From assembly GCA_039027855.1 (NCBI GenBank), contig JBCCJI010000008.1, forward strand, positions 62,001-126,000: a DNA stretch of 64,000 nucleotides, in the 5' to 3' direction. How positions within the stretch are numbered: position 1 is the stretch's first letter; each line of letters opens with the position of its first letter. The notes beneath the pieces were generated by a model, which saw only the letters and a list, made by a program, of their open reading frames with translations, searched no databases and was not told where the DNA came from. This stretch comes from Thermohalobaculum sp039027855 (lineage in GTDB: Bacteria; Pseudomonadota; Alphaproteobacteria; Rhodobacterales; Rhodobacteraceae). Position numbers and translations under genes: made by a program. Shown here one piece after another: positions 43,249-54,856 of the stretch.

Positions 43249-43434
43249 TCGGCCGTCGATCGCGGTTCGGAAGACGCTGTAGCGACGGCTGCGCCAGTGC
43301 AAAAGAGCGGCCGGTGCTACGGGTGATCGGGCGAATTCCGACGCGATTTACCGGATTTCTTTCTTTTCCGCTGGCGCGACGGTGCGCCCTCACGCGAGCG
43401 TGTAGGGGGCATCGGCAGCAGAGGAGAGAGCCCG

Positions 43435-44076
43435 ATGAAGAGATTTTTGATCTTGACGGTCGCAGGCGGCGCGTTGATCGCCGGTGTCGTCGGCGTCACC
43501 GCTCAGACCACGCCCGCCAACAGCCCGAGCAGCCCGGCCCCTGGGCAGATCGCCAGCATCGCGCCCGATCCGACCGAGATCGGCCACCGCCGCGGCGCCC
43601 ATCGTGCGCATCACCGGGGCGGGCGGCGCATGGGTCAGCGTCTGCGCCGGCTGCGCGATCAGTATGACGCCGATGGCAACGGCCTGATCACCCAGACCGA
43701 GATCGACGAGGGCCGCCGCGACCAGATCGAGGAGTTCGACACCAACACCGACGGCGCGCTCAGCATTGCCGAGTTCGAGGCGCTCTGGATGCAGGCGATG
43801 CGCGAGCGGATGGTGCGCCGGTTCCAGCGTCATGACCGCGACGGCGACGGTCTCGTGACCGAGGAGGAGTATGTCGACACCCTCTCCGATCTCGTCGAAC
43901 GGCGGGATCGCACGGGCGATGGCGCGCTGGGCCGCGACGACCTGCGCCATGCCGGTCGGTTCGACCGTGAGACACGCGAGCGCCGGCGCGGTGAGCGGAT
44001 GTTGGAGCGTTTGCAGCGCCGCTTCCCGGACCTGTTCGAAGAAGAGGCAGCGCCCGAGGGTGACCGCGAGCTTTGA
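43435..44076 (+). CDS. Exported EF-hand protein
   Basis: A 213-residue protein with signal peptide (LILTVAGGALIAGVVGVTAQ) and four EF-hand loops: DADGNGLITQTE, DTNTDGALSIAE, DRDGDGLVTEEE and DRTGDGALGRDD. A His/Arg-rich segment (HRRGAHRAHHRGGRR) precedes the first. Loops one, two and three look calcium-competent; the fourth lacks a Glu at position 12. It would bind calcium in the periplasm. GAGGAGAGAG precedes the ATG. Confidence 0.87.
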   Translation: MKRFLILTVAGGALIAGVVGVTAQTTPANSPSSPAPGQIASIAPDPTEIGHRRGAHRAHHRGGRRMGQRLRRLRDQYDADGNGLITQTEIDEGRRDQIEEFDTNTDGALSIAEFEALWMQAMRERMVRRFQRHDRDGDGLVTEEEYVDTLSDLVERRDRTGDGALGRDDLRHAGRFDRETRERRRGERMLERLQRRFPDLFEEEAAPEGDREL

Positions 44077-44084
44077 CGCAACAA

Positions 44085-44108
44085 GGGGCGCCGGTCGCCC
44101 GGCGCCCC
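44085..44108. terminator. GC-rich 10-bp hairpin between convergent genes
   Basis: GGGGCGCCGG (44085-44094), loop TCGC, CCGGCGCCCC (44099-44108): a perfect stem 8 bases after the EF-hand gene stop and before the pdhC stop on the other strand. It may end both transcripts; there is no T run. Confidence 0.6.
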
Positions 44109-44170
44109 CTGTCACGTGACGATCCCTCTGCTGGACACCGTCGCCCAAGCTCGTCCACCAGGCGGCGGTG

Positions 44171-45523
44171 TCACATCAGCATGCTCATCGGATCCTCGAG
44201 GAAGGTCTTGAACGCATCGAGGAACTGCGCGCCAAGCGCCCCGTCGATCACCCGGTGATCGACCGACAGCGTGACTGACATCACCGTTGCCGCGGCCAGC
44301 GCGCCGTCCTTTACCACAGGCTTCTTCACGCCAGCGCCGACCGCCAGGATCGAGGCATGGGGCGGATTGATGACTGCGTCGAAGTTGTCGATGCCGAACA
44401 TGCCGAGGTTGGAGATGGCGAAGCTGCCGCCCTGATACTCCTGCGGCGCCAGTTTGCGGTCGCGGGCGCGGGCTGCCAGGTCCTTCATTTCCGCCGAGAT
44501 CGCCGACATGGACTTGGCATCGGCATCGCGGATGACCGGGGTGAACAGGCCACCCTCGATGGCCACAGCCACCGCGACATCGGCGGCCTCGAACTGCAGC
44601 ACGCGGTCGCCCGCCCAGACGGCGTTGCAGCCGGGCACGGCCTTCAGCGCGAGCGCCGAGGCCTTGATGATGTAGTCGTTGACCGAGAGCTTGACGCCAC
44701 GCTTTTCGCCCTTGGCATTCATCTGCGCCCGGAAGGCCAGCAGGTCGTCCAGCAGGATGTCGCGTCGCAGATAGAAGTGCGGGATGGTCTGCTTCGCCTC
44801 GGTCAGGCGCGCGGCGATGGTCTTGCGCATCCCATCCAGGGTCACCTCGTCATAGGTGCGGTCGGTGTACATCTTCTTCACCGCATCCGCGCCCATGCCT
44901 TGCGCAGCTGCAGGCGCCGCCGGGGCTGCGGCCGGGGCCGCCGCGGGCGCGGCCGCCGGGGCCTTGCCGGTGCCATCGACCAGCGCCTTGTCAACATCGG
45001 CTTTCACCACCCGGCCATGGGGTCCGCTGCCCTTGATGGCGGCGATGTCGAGCCCGTTGTCCTGGGCGATGCGCCGGGCAAGCGGTGAGGAGAAGACGCG
45101 GCTGCCGCCAGCGGAGGGGGCCGCGGGGGCAGCGCTCGCCGCGGGGGCCGCGGCTTCTGCAGGGGCCGCCGCTGCGGTCGCCGAGGCGCCGTTCGCCGTG
45201 CCGTTCACACTGCCGTTAGCCACCGGGGCAGGGCCAGCAGCGGGCGCTGCACCGGCGCTGTCGATGGCACTCGCGTCCTCGCCTTCCTCCAGCAGGATGC
45301 CGATGACGGCATTGACCTTCACGCCTTCGGTGCCTTCGGCGATCAGGATCTTGCCCATGGTCCCTTCATCGACGGCTTCGACTTCCATCGTCGCCTTGTC
45401 GGTCTCGATCTCGGCGATCACGTCGCCCGAACTGACCTCGTCACCTTCCGCGACCGTCCACTTGGCGAGCTTGCCCTCCTCCATCGTCGGCGACAGAGCG
45501 GGCATCAGGATATTGATTGGCAT
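44171..45523 (-). CDS. pdhC: Pyruvate dehydrogenase E2, dihydrolipoamide acetyltransferase
   Basis: A 450-residue E2. One lipoyl domain (about 1-85, lipoyl Lys in ETDKATMEVEAVDE), Ala/Pro-rich linkers, a peripheral subunit-binding domain (SPLARRIAQDNGLDIAAIKG) and a catalytic core with DHRVIDGALGAQFLDAF, His and Asp being catalytic. It transfers acetyl groups to CoA. The start MPINILMPALSP at 45523 follows the E1-beta gene by 13 bases. Last gene of pdhABC. Confidence 0.96.
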   Translation of the reverse strand: MPINILMPALSPTMEEGKLAKWTVAEGDEVSSGDVIAEIETDKATMEVEAVDEGTMGKILIAEGTEGVKVNAVIGILLEEGEDASAIDSAGAAPAAGPAPVANGSVNGTANGASATAAAAPAEAAAPAASAAPAAPSAGGSRVFSSPLARRIAQDNGLDIAAIKGSGPHGRVVKADVDKALVDGTGKAPAAAPAAAPAAAPAAPAAAQGMGADAVKKMYTDRTYDEVTLDGMRKTIAARLTEAKQTIPHFYLRRDILLDDLLAFRAQMNAKGEKRGVKLSVNDYIIKASALALKAVPGCNAVWAGDRVLQFEAADVAVAVAIEGGLFTPVIRDADAKSMSAISAEMKDLAARARDRKLAPQEYQGGSFAISNLGMFGIDNFDAVINPPHASILAVGAGVKKPVVKDGALAAATVMSVTLSVDHRVIDGALGAQFLDAFKTFLEDPMSMLM

Positions 45524-45536
45524 CGGTCCCGCTCCC

Positions 45537-46922
45537 TCAGCGATAGCAGACGGCTTTGGCGGCCTCGACAACCTCGTCGGTCGTCACAAGCGCCAGCTTT
45601 TCGAGATTGGCCGCATAGGGCATGGGCACGTCCTTGCCGGTCAGATTGATCACCGGCGCGTCGAGATAGTCGAAGGCCTCCTGCATCAGAAAGGCCGAGA
45701 TGTGGTTGCCGACCGAGCATTGCGGCCAGCCTTCCTCGACGGTGATGCAGCGGTTGGTCTTCATCACCGAGCGGATGACGGCGCCGCGGTCCATCGGGCG
45801 GATCGTGCGTAGGTCGATCACCTCTGCATCGATGCCGTCGCCCGCCAGCCGCTCGGCGGCTTCCATCGCATAGCTCATGCCGATGCCGAAGCTGACGATG
45901 GTCAGGTCGTTGCCGCTGCGGGCGACCCGCGCCTTGCCGAGCGGGACGGTGAAATCATCCATGTCCGGCACGTCGAAGGTGCGGCCGTAGAGGATCTCGT
46001 TCTCGAGGAAGATCACCGGGTTCGGATCGCGCACCGCCGATTTTAGCAGGCCCTTATAGTCGGCCGCCGTATAGGGCATCACGACCTTGAGACCCGGGAT
46101 ATTGCTGTACCACGCGGCGTAGTCCTGGCTGTGCTGGGCGCCGACGCGCGCAGCTGCGCCATTGGGGCCGCGGAACACGATGGGACAGCCCATCTGACCG
46201 CCCGACATGTACAGCGTCTTCGCGGCCGAGTTGATGATGTGGTCGATCGCCTGCATGGCGAAGTTGAAGGTCATGAACTCGACGATCGGATGCAGCCCCG
46301 CAAAGGCCGCGCCGACGCCGATACCGGCAAACCCATGCTCGGTGATCGGCGTGTCGATCACGCGCTTGGCGCCGAACTCGTCGAGCAAGCCCTCTGTGAT
46401 CTTGTAGGCGCCCTGGTACTCGGCGACCTCCTCACCCATGACAAAGACGCGGTCGTCGCGGCGCATCTCCTCGGCCATGGCATCGCGGAGTGCGACGCGC
46501 ACGGTCTCGGTCTTCATCGTCGTGCCCTCGGGCCAGTCGGGCTCGGCCGGCGGCGCCTCGGCAACTGCGGCGGGCACCGGGGCAGGGGTCGCGGCTGCGG
46601 GGGCCTCTGCCGCGGGCGCCGGCGTCTCGGCGGCGGCAGGGGCGGCGCCATTGGCCGCCTCGGCGGCGCTTGCGTCCTCACCGTCCTCCAGCAGCACGGC
46701 GATGGGGGTGTTGACCTTTACCCCCTCGGTGCCTTCGGCGATCAGGATCTTGCCGATCTTACCCTCGTCGACGGCTTCCACCTCCATGGTGGCCTTGTCA
46801 GTCTCGATCTCGGCAATGACGTCGCCTGAGGTGACCTCGTCACCCTCCTTGACGTTCCATTTCGCGAGCTTGCCTTCCTCCATCGTCGGTGAAAGCGCGG
46901 GCATCAGTACCTGAATGGTCAT
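45537..46922 (-). CDS. pdhB: Pyruvate dehydrogenase E1 beta with N-terminal lipoyl domain
   Basis: A 461-residue E1 beta. The N-terminal 80 residues are a lipoyl domain (ETDKATMEVEAVDE) nearly identical to that of the neighbouring E2, joined by an Ala/Pro-rich linker (about 85-135) to the transketolase-like E1-beta body (REALRD-type VRVALRDAMAEEMRRDDRVF; EHGFAGIGVGAAFAGLHPI). This fusion is typical of alphaproteobacterial PDH. It forms a heterotetramer with PdhA. Confidence 0.96.
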   Translation of the reverse strand: MTIQVLMPALSPTMEEGKLAKWNVKEGDEVTSGDVIAEIETDKATMEVEAVDEGKIGKILIAEGTEGVKVNTPIAVLLEDGEDASAAEAANGAAPAAAETPAPAAEAPAAATPAPVPAAVAEAPPAEPDWPEGTTMKTETVRVALRDAMAEEMRRDDRVFVMGEEVAEYQGAYKITEGLLDEFGAKRVIDTPITEHGFAGIGVGAAFAGLHPIVEFMTFNFAMQAIDHIINSAAKTLYMSGGQMGCPIVFRGPNGAAARVGAQHSQDYAAWYSNIPGLKVVMPYTAADYKGLLKSAVRDPNPVIFLENEILYGRTFDVPDMDDFTVPLGKARVARSGNDLTIVSFGIGMSYAMEAAERLAGDGIDAEVIDLRTIRPMDRGAVIRSVMKTNRCITVEEGWPQCSVGNHISAFLMQEAFDYLDAPVINLTGKDVPMPYAANLEKLALVTTDEVVEAAKAVCYR

Positions 46923-46972
46923 CCGAGCGTCCTCTCCCAGGAAACGTTTTGTTGGGCCGTTGGCTCGGCCGG

Positions 46973-48067
46973 TTATTCTGCCGCCTGGGGCAGTACTTCG
47001 GTGGTGATGTCGGTCCAGAGCTCCTCGAGGGCGGGCTCGGGGCTGTCCTGCGCGAACTGCGCGCTCTCGTTGACGCGGGCCTTCACGTCCTTGTCGATCT
47101 TCTTCAGCGCGTCCTCGTCCGCCAGACCCTGCTCGATCATCAGCTTTTTCAGCTGCTCGATCGGGTCACGCGTGTCGCGCATTTGGCTGACCTCGTCGCG
47201 GGTGCGGTACTTGGCCGGGTCGGACATGGAGTGGCCGCGATAGCGGTAGGTCTTGCACTCCAGCACATAGGGGCCCTTGCCCGACCGGCAGTGCTCCAAG
47301 GCGCGGCGCCCCGCATCGGCGACCGCCACGACATCCATGCCGTCGACCTCCTCGCCTTCGATCCCGAAGGCCTGGCCGCGCCGGTAAAGCTCCATCGAGC
47401 TTGTCGAACGCTGCTGCGAGGTGCCCATGGCGTATTTGTTGTTCTCGATCACGAAGATCACCGGCAGCTTCCAGAGGGCGGCCATGTTGAAGGTCTCGTA
47501 GACCTGGCCCTGGTTGGCGGAGCCGTCGCCGAAATACGTCATCGAGACGTTGCCGTTGCCGGTGTACTGGTTTGCGAGTGCCAGACCCGCGCCGAGCGGC
47601 ACCTGAGCGCCGACGATGCCATGGCCCCCATAGAACTCCTTTTCCTTGGAGAACATGTGCATCGAGCCGCCCTTGCCCCTGGAGTAGCCGCCCTCGCGCC
47701 CCGTCAGTTCGGCCATCACGCCCTTAGGGTCCATGCCCGCGGCGAGCATATGGCCGTGATCGCGATAGGAGGTGATGACCTGATCGCCCTCGATGCACTG
47801 GCTCTGCAGGCCGACCACGACGGCTTCCTGGCCGATGTAGAGGTGGCAGAACCCACCGATGAGACCCATGCCGTAGAGCTGGCCGGCTTTCTCCTCAAAG
47901 CGTCGGATCAGCAGCATGTCCTCGTAGTATTTGCGCATCTCCTCGGGCGAGGGCGAGTTCTTGGCCGGCTTTTTCGCCCGGGTCGTTGCGCCTGATTTCG
48001 AGGCGCCGGCGCGAGTGGCCGCCGGTTTTGTGCCGTTGGCGCTGCTGCTCTTGCGGGCGGTTGCCAT
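46973..48067 (-). CDS. pdhA: Pyruvate dehydrogenase E1 alpha
   Basis: A 364-residue thiamine-diphosphate E1 alpha. The cofactor motif is YFGDGSANQGQVYETFNMAA, followed by FVIENNKYAMGTSQ. The phosphorylation-loop region RGHSMSDPAKYRTRDEV is present. A Lys/Ala/Ser-rich N-terminal extension (about 1-40) precedes the conserved body. GGAGGATC precedes ATG 48067. First gene of pdhABC; it is separated from ftsB by 188 bases that should hold the promoter. Confidence 0.97.
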   Translation of the reverse strand: MATARKSSSANGTKPAATRAGASKSGATTRAKKPAKNSPSPEEMRKYYEDMLLIRRFEEKAGQLYGMGLIGGFCHLYIGQEAVVVGLQSQCIEGDQVITSYRDHGHMLAAGMDPKGVMAELTGREGGYSRGKGGSMHMFSKEKEFYGGHGIVGAQVPLGAGLALANQYTGNGNVSMTYFGDGSANQGQVYETFNMAALWKLPVIFVIENNKYAMGTSQQRSTSSMELYRRGQAFGIEGEEVDGMDVVAVADAGRRALEHCRSGKGPYVLECKTYRYRGHSMSDPAKYRTRDEVSQMRDTRDPIEQLKKLMIEQGLADEDALKKIDKDVKARVNESAQFAQDSPEPALEELWTDITTEVLPQAAE

Positions 48068-48255
48068 GGGGATCCTCCAGATCGACACGGGCCGCCTTCT
48101 GCGGCGCTCTTCTAAGTTCATGCAGCGGGGAAAGCGGCGCCGCCGCAGCGCAATTGGCCGACAGTGATCCGGCCCGCTTTGATCGCAACATTACGACCGC
48201 GACAGCCCACCGCAAGTGCGTTGGACCCCTACCTTTTGGTACGTCGGCAAGACCG

Positions 48256-48558
48256 TCAGGGGCGGAGAAGCAGGTCTTCGGTTCGCGCGAGCCCAAGCAC
48301 GATGCGAGCCCGTTCGTCCAGGAGATCAGGGTCGATTACCGGCCCCTTGAGGCGCTCCACGCGGTTGCGGATCACGGCGTCCTCGGACAGCACCTCGGCG
48401 TGCTCGACCTGCAAGCGCGCCTTCAGGGCCTCGGCCTCACGCAGGGCGCGCCAGCCGGTCTCGCCCGCGATTGCACTGTGCAAGAAAACGAGAGCGATCG
48501 CACCCATCAGCACGTAGCATCCAGGAGCCAGGATCTGGCGCCATCTCATCCTGCTCAC
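48256..48558 (-). CDS. FtsB/DivIC-family septum formation initiator
   Basis: A 100-residue protein with one membrane helix (YVLMGAIALVFLHSAIAG) and a following coiled coil (REAEALKARLQVEHAEVLSE), the FtsB layout, and the usual C-terminal PDLLDERARIVLGLAR. Its position after eno and before pdhA is conserved in alphaproteobacteria. GTG 48558 is preferred because GGAGG lies 6 bases upstream; ATG 48549 is close and in frame. Confidence 0.88.
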   Translation of the reverse strand: MSRMRWRQILAPGCYVLMGAIALVFLHSAIAGETGWRALREAEALKARLQVEHAEVLSEDAVIRNRVERLKGPVIDPDLLDERARIVLGLARTEDLLLRP

Positions 48559-48661
48559 GCTCAACCTCCGCTTTGACCGGTTTCTCCGGTTCTGCGTCGG
48601 CAAGAAGATGCGCCAATCATCGGTAAAGACGAATTGACGTTCTTCCTTCCGCGCTTGCGTA

Positions 48662-49141
48662 TCAGCCTTTTCCCTTGCGCCGCGGCCCCTTGGCCACAGG
48701 CCGTCGGGGTTTTGGGCTTTTGCCGGCTTGCGGCGCGGTCGGTGCCGTGCCCTCAGCCTCTTTCTGAAGCTTCAGCATGGCCCAGGCGGTTGAGCAGGCA
48801 ACCGACACCTGACCGGCGCCCAAGGCCACGACCAGCGGCAACCAGCCGGCAGCCTCGGGCCCCGCCGCTGTGACGCGCCAAAGCGCGATGGCCCAGTAGA
48901 TGGCGATACCGAGCCCCGCGACGACCAGCGTGGAGACCGTCGTGAGCGAGAGCCGCGACGCCGTCCAGCCGGCCAAGAGCGGCACGCCGAGCATCATGGC
49001 ACCCAGGATGACCAGCTGCAGCGGCCCGATATCGCCCCCGAGATCAATGAGCCGCTCTCCCGCGATCAGCGCCGCCGGCACGAGCCAGACATGCGCCAGC
49101 GCGCCCACGGGGGGCAGGGCAAAGCGTGGCGTCGCGTCCAA
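48662..49141 (-). CDS. Hypothetical membrane protein
   Basis: A 159-residue protein with about four membrane segments (VWLVPAALIAGERLIDLG, LQLVILGAMMLGVPLLAGW, VSTLVVAGLGIAIYWAIALW and LPLVVALGAGQVSVACSTAW) and a Lys/Pro/Arg-rich cytoplasmic tail. No family recognised. It starts 3 bases after the stop of eno, so it is likely in the same transcript. Confidence 0.75.
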   Translation of the reverse strand: MDATPRFALPPVGALAHVWLVPAALIAGERLIDLGGDIGPLQLVILGAMMLGVPLLAGWTASRLSLTTVSTLVVAGLGIAIYWAIALWRVTAAGPEAAGWLPLVVALGAGQVSVACSTAWAMLKLQKEAEGTAPTAPQAGKSPKPRRPVAKGPRRKGKG

Positions 49142-49144
49142 CCC

Positions 49145-50437
<1,293 letters not shown>

Positions 50438-50525
50438 TGGGGATCCTCCGGTGGGCTCGTGGCGCGGGGTGTAGCGCGCCGGCGCGTCGCTTTGAAGAAC
50501 CCTTGGGCGAAAGGCTGATTGCCGC

Positions 50526-51412
<887 letters not shown>

Positions 51413-51416
<4 letters not shown>

Positions 51417-52330
51417 GCCGCCCCTTCCACAGCCCGGCTCGCCTCGCGCCGCCGCGCGTGGATGTTGTACAGGTTGCCCGCTAGGATCAGCGCGGCACCG
51501 ATGAAGACCGCCGTCTCGAGGCTTTCGCCGTAAAGGACTGCGCCAGCGCCGGCCATGGCGGGCAGGCGGAAGAACTCCATCGGGGCGACAACCGAAGCCG
51601 GCGCCATGAAGAGCGCTCGCGTGAGCCCCCAATGCGCGGTCAACCCGCACAGACCCACAAGCGCCACCCAAGGCACCGCCGCCGCCGAGAAGATCACCGG
51701 CCCACCAAAGGGCAGGGTGCAAACGAGACCCATCACCGCCTGGCTCGCCGTCATCCAGAACAGGATGGTGAGCGCGGTGTCCTCGCGGCTCAGCCGTTTG
51801 GTGAAGATGTTGGTGAGGGCAAACCCCACCGCGGATGCGAGCGCCGCGCCATGGCCGATCTCCAACGGTGCATAGCCGGGCCGGGTGACGATCAGGATAC
51901 CGGCGAAACCGATCAGGGTCGCGATCGCGCCCGCCCGGGTCAGCCGCTCGCCCAGCAGCAGGGGCGCCAGCATCGCCACCCAGAGCGGGTTGGTGAATTC
52001 CAGCGCCACCATCTGTGCCAGCGGGATCGTGGCGACAGCGTAGAACCAGCAGTTCTGCGCCCCGAAATGCACGATGTTGCGCACCGCATGCTCACGGCCA
52101 AGGCCGGTCGCGACCTTGAGGCGCCCCTCGCGCCGAAAGATCAGCCCCGCGATTACCGTCACACCGATCAAAGAGCGGTAGAACATGATCTCGTAAGTCG
52201 CCAATTCACTGGACAATTCCCGCCCGGCAACCGCCATGGCCGAGAACGACAGGATGGCGACGATCATCCAGAGCGCGGCGATACCCGCCTGCCGACCGAT
52301 GCCGGGCGTCTCGCTCGCTGCGTCGGTCAA
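51413..52330 (-). CDS. EamA/DMT-family transporter
   Basis: A 305-residue integral membrane protein with ten predicted helices in two EamA repeats (for example IAALWMIVAILSFSAMAVAG and ALASAVGFALTNIFTKRLSR). The family exports small metabolites or amino acids; the substrate is not known. It overlaps both neighbours by 4 bases (mazG and the DUF218 gene), so the three form one transcript. Confidence 0.93.
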
Positions 52331-52989
52331 TACACCATCTCCTCGCGGGTCGCATCGTCATAGCCGATAAGGCCGAGCGCATGCCACGCCGCCACTTTGC
52401 CCGCGTTGTACCACCAGGCCATCGCCTCGCGCAGGATCAGACCGATACGCATGAAGTGCCCATGTTCGAGAAAGCCGCGTGCCGCCAGCCCCTGCACATC
52501 TCGGCCGAGAAAGGCGGCAAGCGCCAGGGCGCGCGGCAGATGGAAGGCATCCGTGACCACGGCATAACGCTCGAACCCGGCCGCGTCGCCGAGCGCGAAG
52601 GAAAAGCGCAGGTTCTCCAGTGTCGTGCGGGCGTTGGGCTCCAGGATCATCGCGTCGCCAGAAATGCCGAGGGTGAGCATGTGGTCTGCAAAGAGCCCCG
52701 CCTCGCCCCGCGGAAAAGCCGGATCGTTCAAGGTGCCCGTCAGGATCGCGACATCGGCGCGGCCATCGCGCAGCACGCCCGCCGCCGCCCGGGCCCGCAT
52801 CCGACCGATGAAGTTCTGCGTCTGGTCGGGATTCACGCCGCCACCCAGCACGATCAACGCATCGACCCGCTGCAGCCGATCCGCCGCATAGCGACTGGCG
52901 GCCCAGCGCTCCGCCACCATCACGCACGCAAGCGTAAGCGCACCGAAGAACGCGCCCAAAGTAACCAATCGCCAGAGCCGCCGCATCAT
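52327..52989 (-). CDS. YdcF/ElyC-like DUF218 protein
   Basis: A 220-residue protein with one N-terminal membrane helix (LVTLGAFFGALTLACVMVAE) and a DUF218 domain (DALIVLGGGVNPDQ, ILTGTLND, ARTTLENLRFS, VTDAFHLPRALALAAFLG). Related proteins act in the periplasm on cell-wall precursors or lipid intermediates. ATGA overlap with the transporter; 28 bases after guaA. Confidence 0.9.
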   Translation of the reverse strand: MMRRLWRLVTLGAFFGALTLACVMVAERWAASRYAADRLQRVDALIVLGGGVNPDQTQNFIGRMRARAAAGVLRDGRADVAILTGTLNDPAFPRGEAGLFADHMLTLGISGDAMILEPNARTTLENLRFSFALGDAAGFERYAVVTDAFHLPRALALAAFLGRDVQGLAARGFLEHGHFMRIGLILREAMAWWYNAGKVAAWHALGLIGYDDATREEMVY

Positions 52990-53017
52990 CCTCGGCGCCG
53001 CTGCATCGCCTGGCAGG

Positions 53018-54643
53018 TCACTCCCACTCGATGGTGCCCGGGGGTTTGGACGTCACGTCGTAGACCACGCGGTTGATGCCGCGTACCTCGTTGATGATCC
53101 GGTTGGCGATGCGGCCGAGGAAGTCATGTCCGAACGGATAGTAGTCGGCCGTCATCCCGTCGACCGAGGTTACGGCGCGCAGCGCGCAAACATAGTCATA
53201 GGTCCGCCCATCGCCCATCACTCCGACGGTGCGTACCGGCAGCAGCACGGCAAAGGCCTGCCATATGGTGTCGTAGAGCCCGGCCGAGCGGATCTCATCG
53301 AGATAGATGGCGTCTGCGGCGCGCAGGATATCGAGCTTGTCGCGCGTGATGTCACCGGGGCAGCGGATCGCGAGACCCGGGCCGGGGAAGGGATGACGAC
53401 CGACGAGGCGATGCTCAAGCCCGAGCTCGCGGCCAAGCGCGCGGACTTCATCCTTAAAGAGCTCACGCAGGGGCTCGACCAGTTTGAGGTTCATGCGCTC
53501 GGGCAGGCCACCGACATTGTGGTGCGACTTGATCGTCACCGACGGGCCGCCGGTCGCCGACACGCTTTCGATCACGTCAGGGTAAAGTGTGCCTTGCGCG
53601 AGAAATTCGGCACCACCGGCTGCCTTGGCATGGTGCTCAAAGACGTTGATGAAGAGCTTCCCGATGGTCTTTCGCTTCTGCTCGGGGTCGGTCACGCCCT
53701 CGAGGGCCGAGAGAAAACGCTCACTCTCGTCGGCATGGACCAGCGGCACGTTGAAGCGGTCGCGGAACAGGCTCACGACCTCGTCCGCCTCTCCCTCGCG
53801 GAGCATGCCGGTATCGACGAACACACAGGTCAACCGCTCGCCGATAGCCTCGTGGATCAGAACGGCCGCCACCGTGCTGTCGACCCCGCCTGAGAGGCCG
53901 CAGACCACGCGACCCTCGCCCACCTGGGCGCGGATCTTGGCGATGGCCTCGTCACGATAGGCGGCCATAGTCCAGTCGCCCGCCATGCCCGCGATGCCAT
54001 GGGTGAAGTTCTTTAGGATCCGCGCGCCTTCGGGCGTATGCACGACTTCAGGGTGGAACATCAGGCCGTAGAAGCGGCGGGCCGGGTCCGACAGCACCGC
54101 GCAGGGCGCATTCGGGCTCGCCCCCTCGACCGAGAAGCCCTCGGGCAGGGCGGTCACCCGATCGCCATGGCTCATCCAAACCTCGGTGCTTTCGCCGGGG
54201 CCTATGATGCCGTCGAACAAGGGGCTGTCGGCCTGCATCGTCACGCTCGCGCGGCCGAACTCGCGGTGGTGCCCGCCCTCGGCCCGGCCGCCGAGCTGAT
54301 GGACCATCACCATCTGGCCATAGCAGATGCCAAGCACCGGCACGCCCAGTTCAAAGAGGCGCGGATTGGCGCGCGGGCTGCCCGCGTCCTCGACCGAGGC
54401 CGGGCCGCCGGAGAGGATCACGGCCTTGGGCGAGAGCCGGGCGATCAGGGCATCGTCGGCGCGGTCATAGGGATGGATTTCGCAATAGATCCCGCTTTCG
54501 CGGAGGCGTCGGGCGATCAGCTGCGTCACCTGGCTGCCGAAATCGACGATCAGGCAAGTCTCATGCGCCGGCGTCGTAGCGGCAGAACGCGATGCTGCAG
54601 GCGGCCTGGCGGGGGAAGTCATGTCATGCACCGGGTCCGGCAT
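53018..54643 (-). CDS. guaA: GMP synthase (glutamine-hydrolysing)
   Basis: A 541-residue bifunctional enzyme. The class I glutaminase has Cys in LGICYGQMVMV and His/Glu in LMFHPEVVHTPEG; the ATP pyrophosphatase has the PP-loop VCGLSGGVDSTVAAVLI; the C-terminal dimerisation domain ends KPPGTIEWE. It turns XMP into GMP. The N-terminal 25 residues (ending ARPPAASRSAATTPAHE) extend beyond the common start; GAGGAG precedes ATG 54643. Diverges from the MttB-like gene by 213 bases. Confidence 0.98.
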   Translation of the reverse strand: MPDPVHDMTSPARPPAASRSAATTPAHETCLIVDFGSQVTQLIARRLRESGIYCEIHPYDRADDALIARLSPKAVILSGGPASVEDAGSPRANPRLFELGVPVLGICYGQMVMVHQLGGRAEGGHHREFGRASVTMQADSPLFDGIIGPGESTEVWMSHGDRVTALPEGFSVEGASPNAPCAVLSDPARRFYGLMFHPEVVHTPEGARILKNFTHGIAGMAGDWTMAAYRDEAIAKIRAQVGEGRVVCGLSGGVDSTVAAVLIHEAIGERLTCVFVDTGMLREGEADEVVSLFRDRFNVPLVHADESERFLSALEGVTDPEQKRKTIGKLFINVFEHHAKAAGGAEFLAQGTLYPDVIESVSATGGPSVTIKSHHNVGGLPERMNLKLVEPLRELFKDEVRALGRELGLEHRLVGRHPFPGPGLAIRCPGDITRDKLDILRAADAIYLDEIRSAGLYDTIWQAFAVLLPVRTVGVMGDGRTYDYVCALRAVTSVDGMTADYYPFGHDFLGRIANRIINEVRGINRVVYDVTSKPPGTIEWE

Positions 54644-54856
54644 TGGGGCTCCTCACAACGACACCGGTCCCGTAGCGCCGATCGCTGCCCATGTCACGCG
54701 GCCCCGCTCCATCCTCCCCGACCCGATCCGCCACGAATGTCGCTCTGGGACGGCAGGGGGGCGAAATCCGGCAGGCTCCCGCGCCAGAGTGACGCGATCA
54801 CTGGGCCCGAGCAGCACGAGAGCCCGGGGGACGCGGTGATGGAGGAGGGTCCGATC

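Noticed and set aside
44880..45260. GC-rich repeats in pdhC
   Set aside because: They encode Ala/Pro-rich linkers between E2 domains, as in other E2 proteins.
48230..48241. Inverted repeat TACCTTTTGGTA upstream of pdhA
   Set aside because: Only 4-base arms; too short to support an operator.
54644..54856. Cobalamin riboswitch before the MttB-like gene
   Set aside because: I looked for a B12 box and found none in the guaA/mttB intergenic region.
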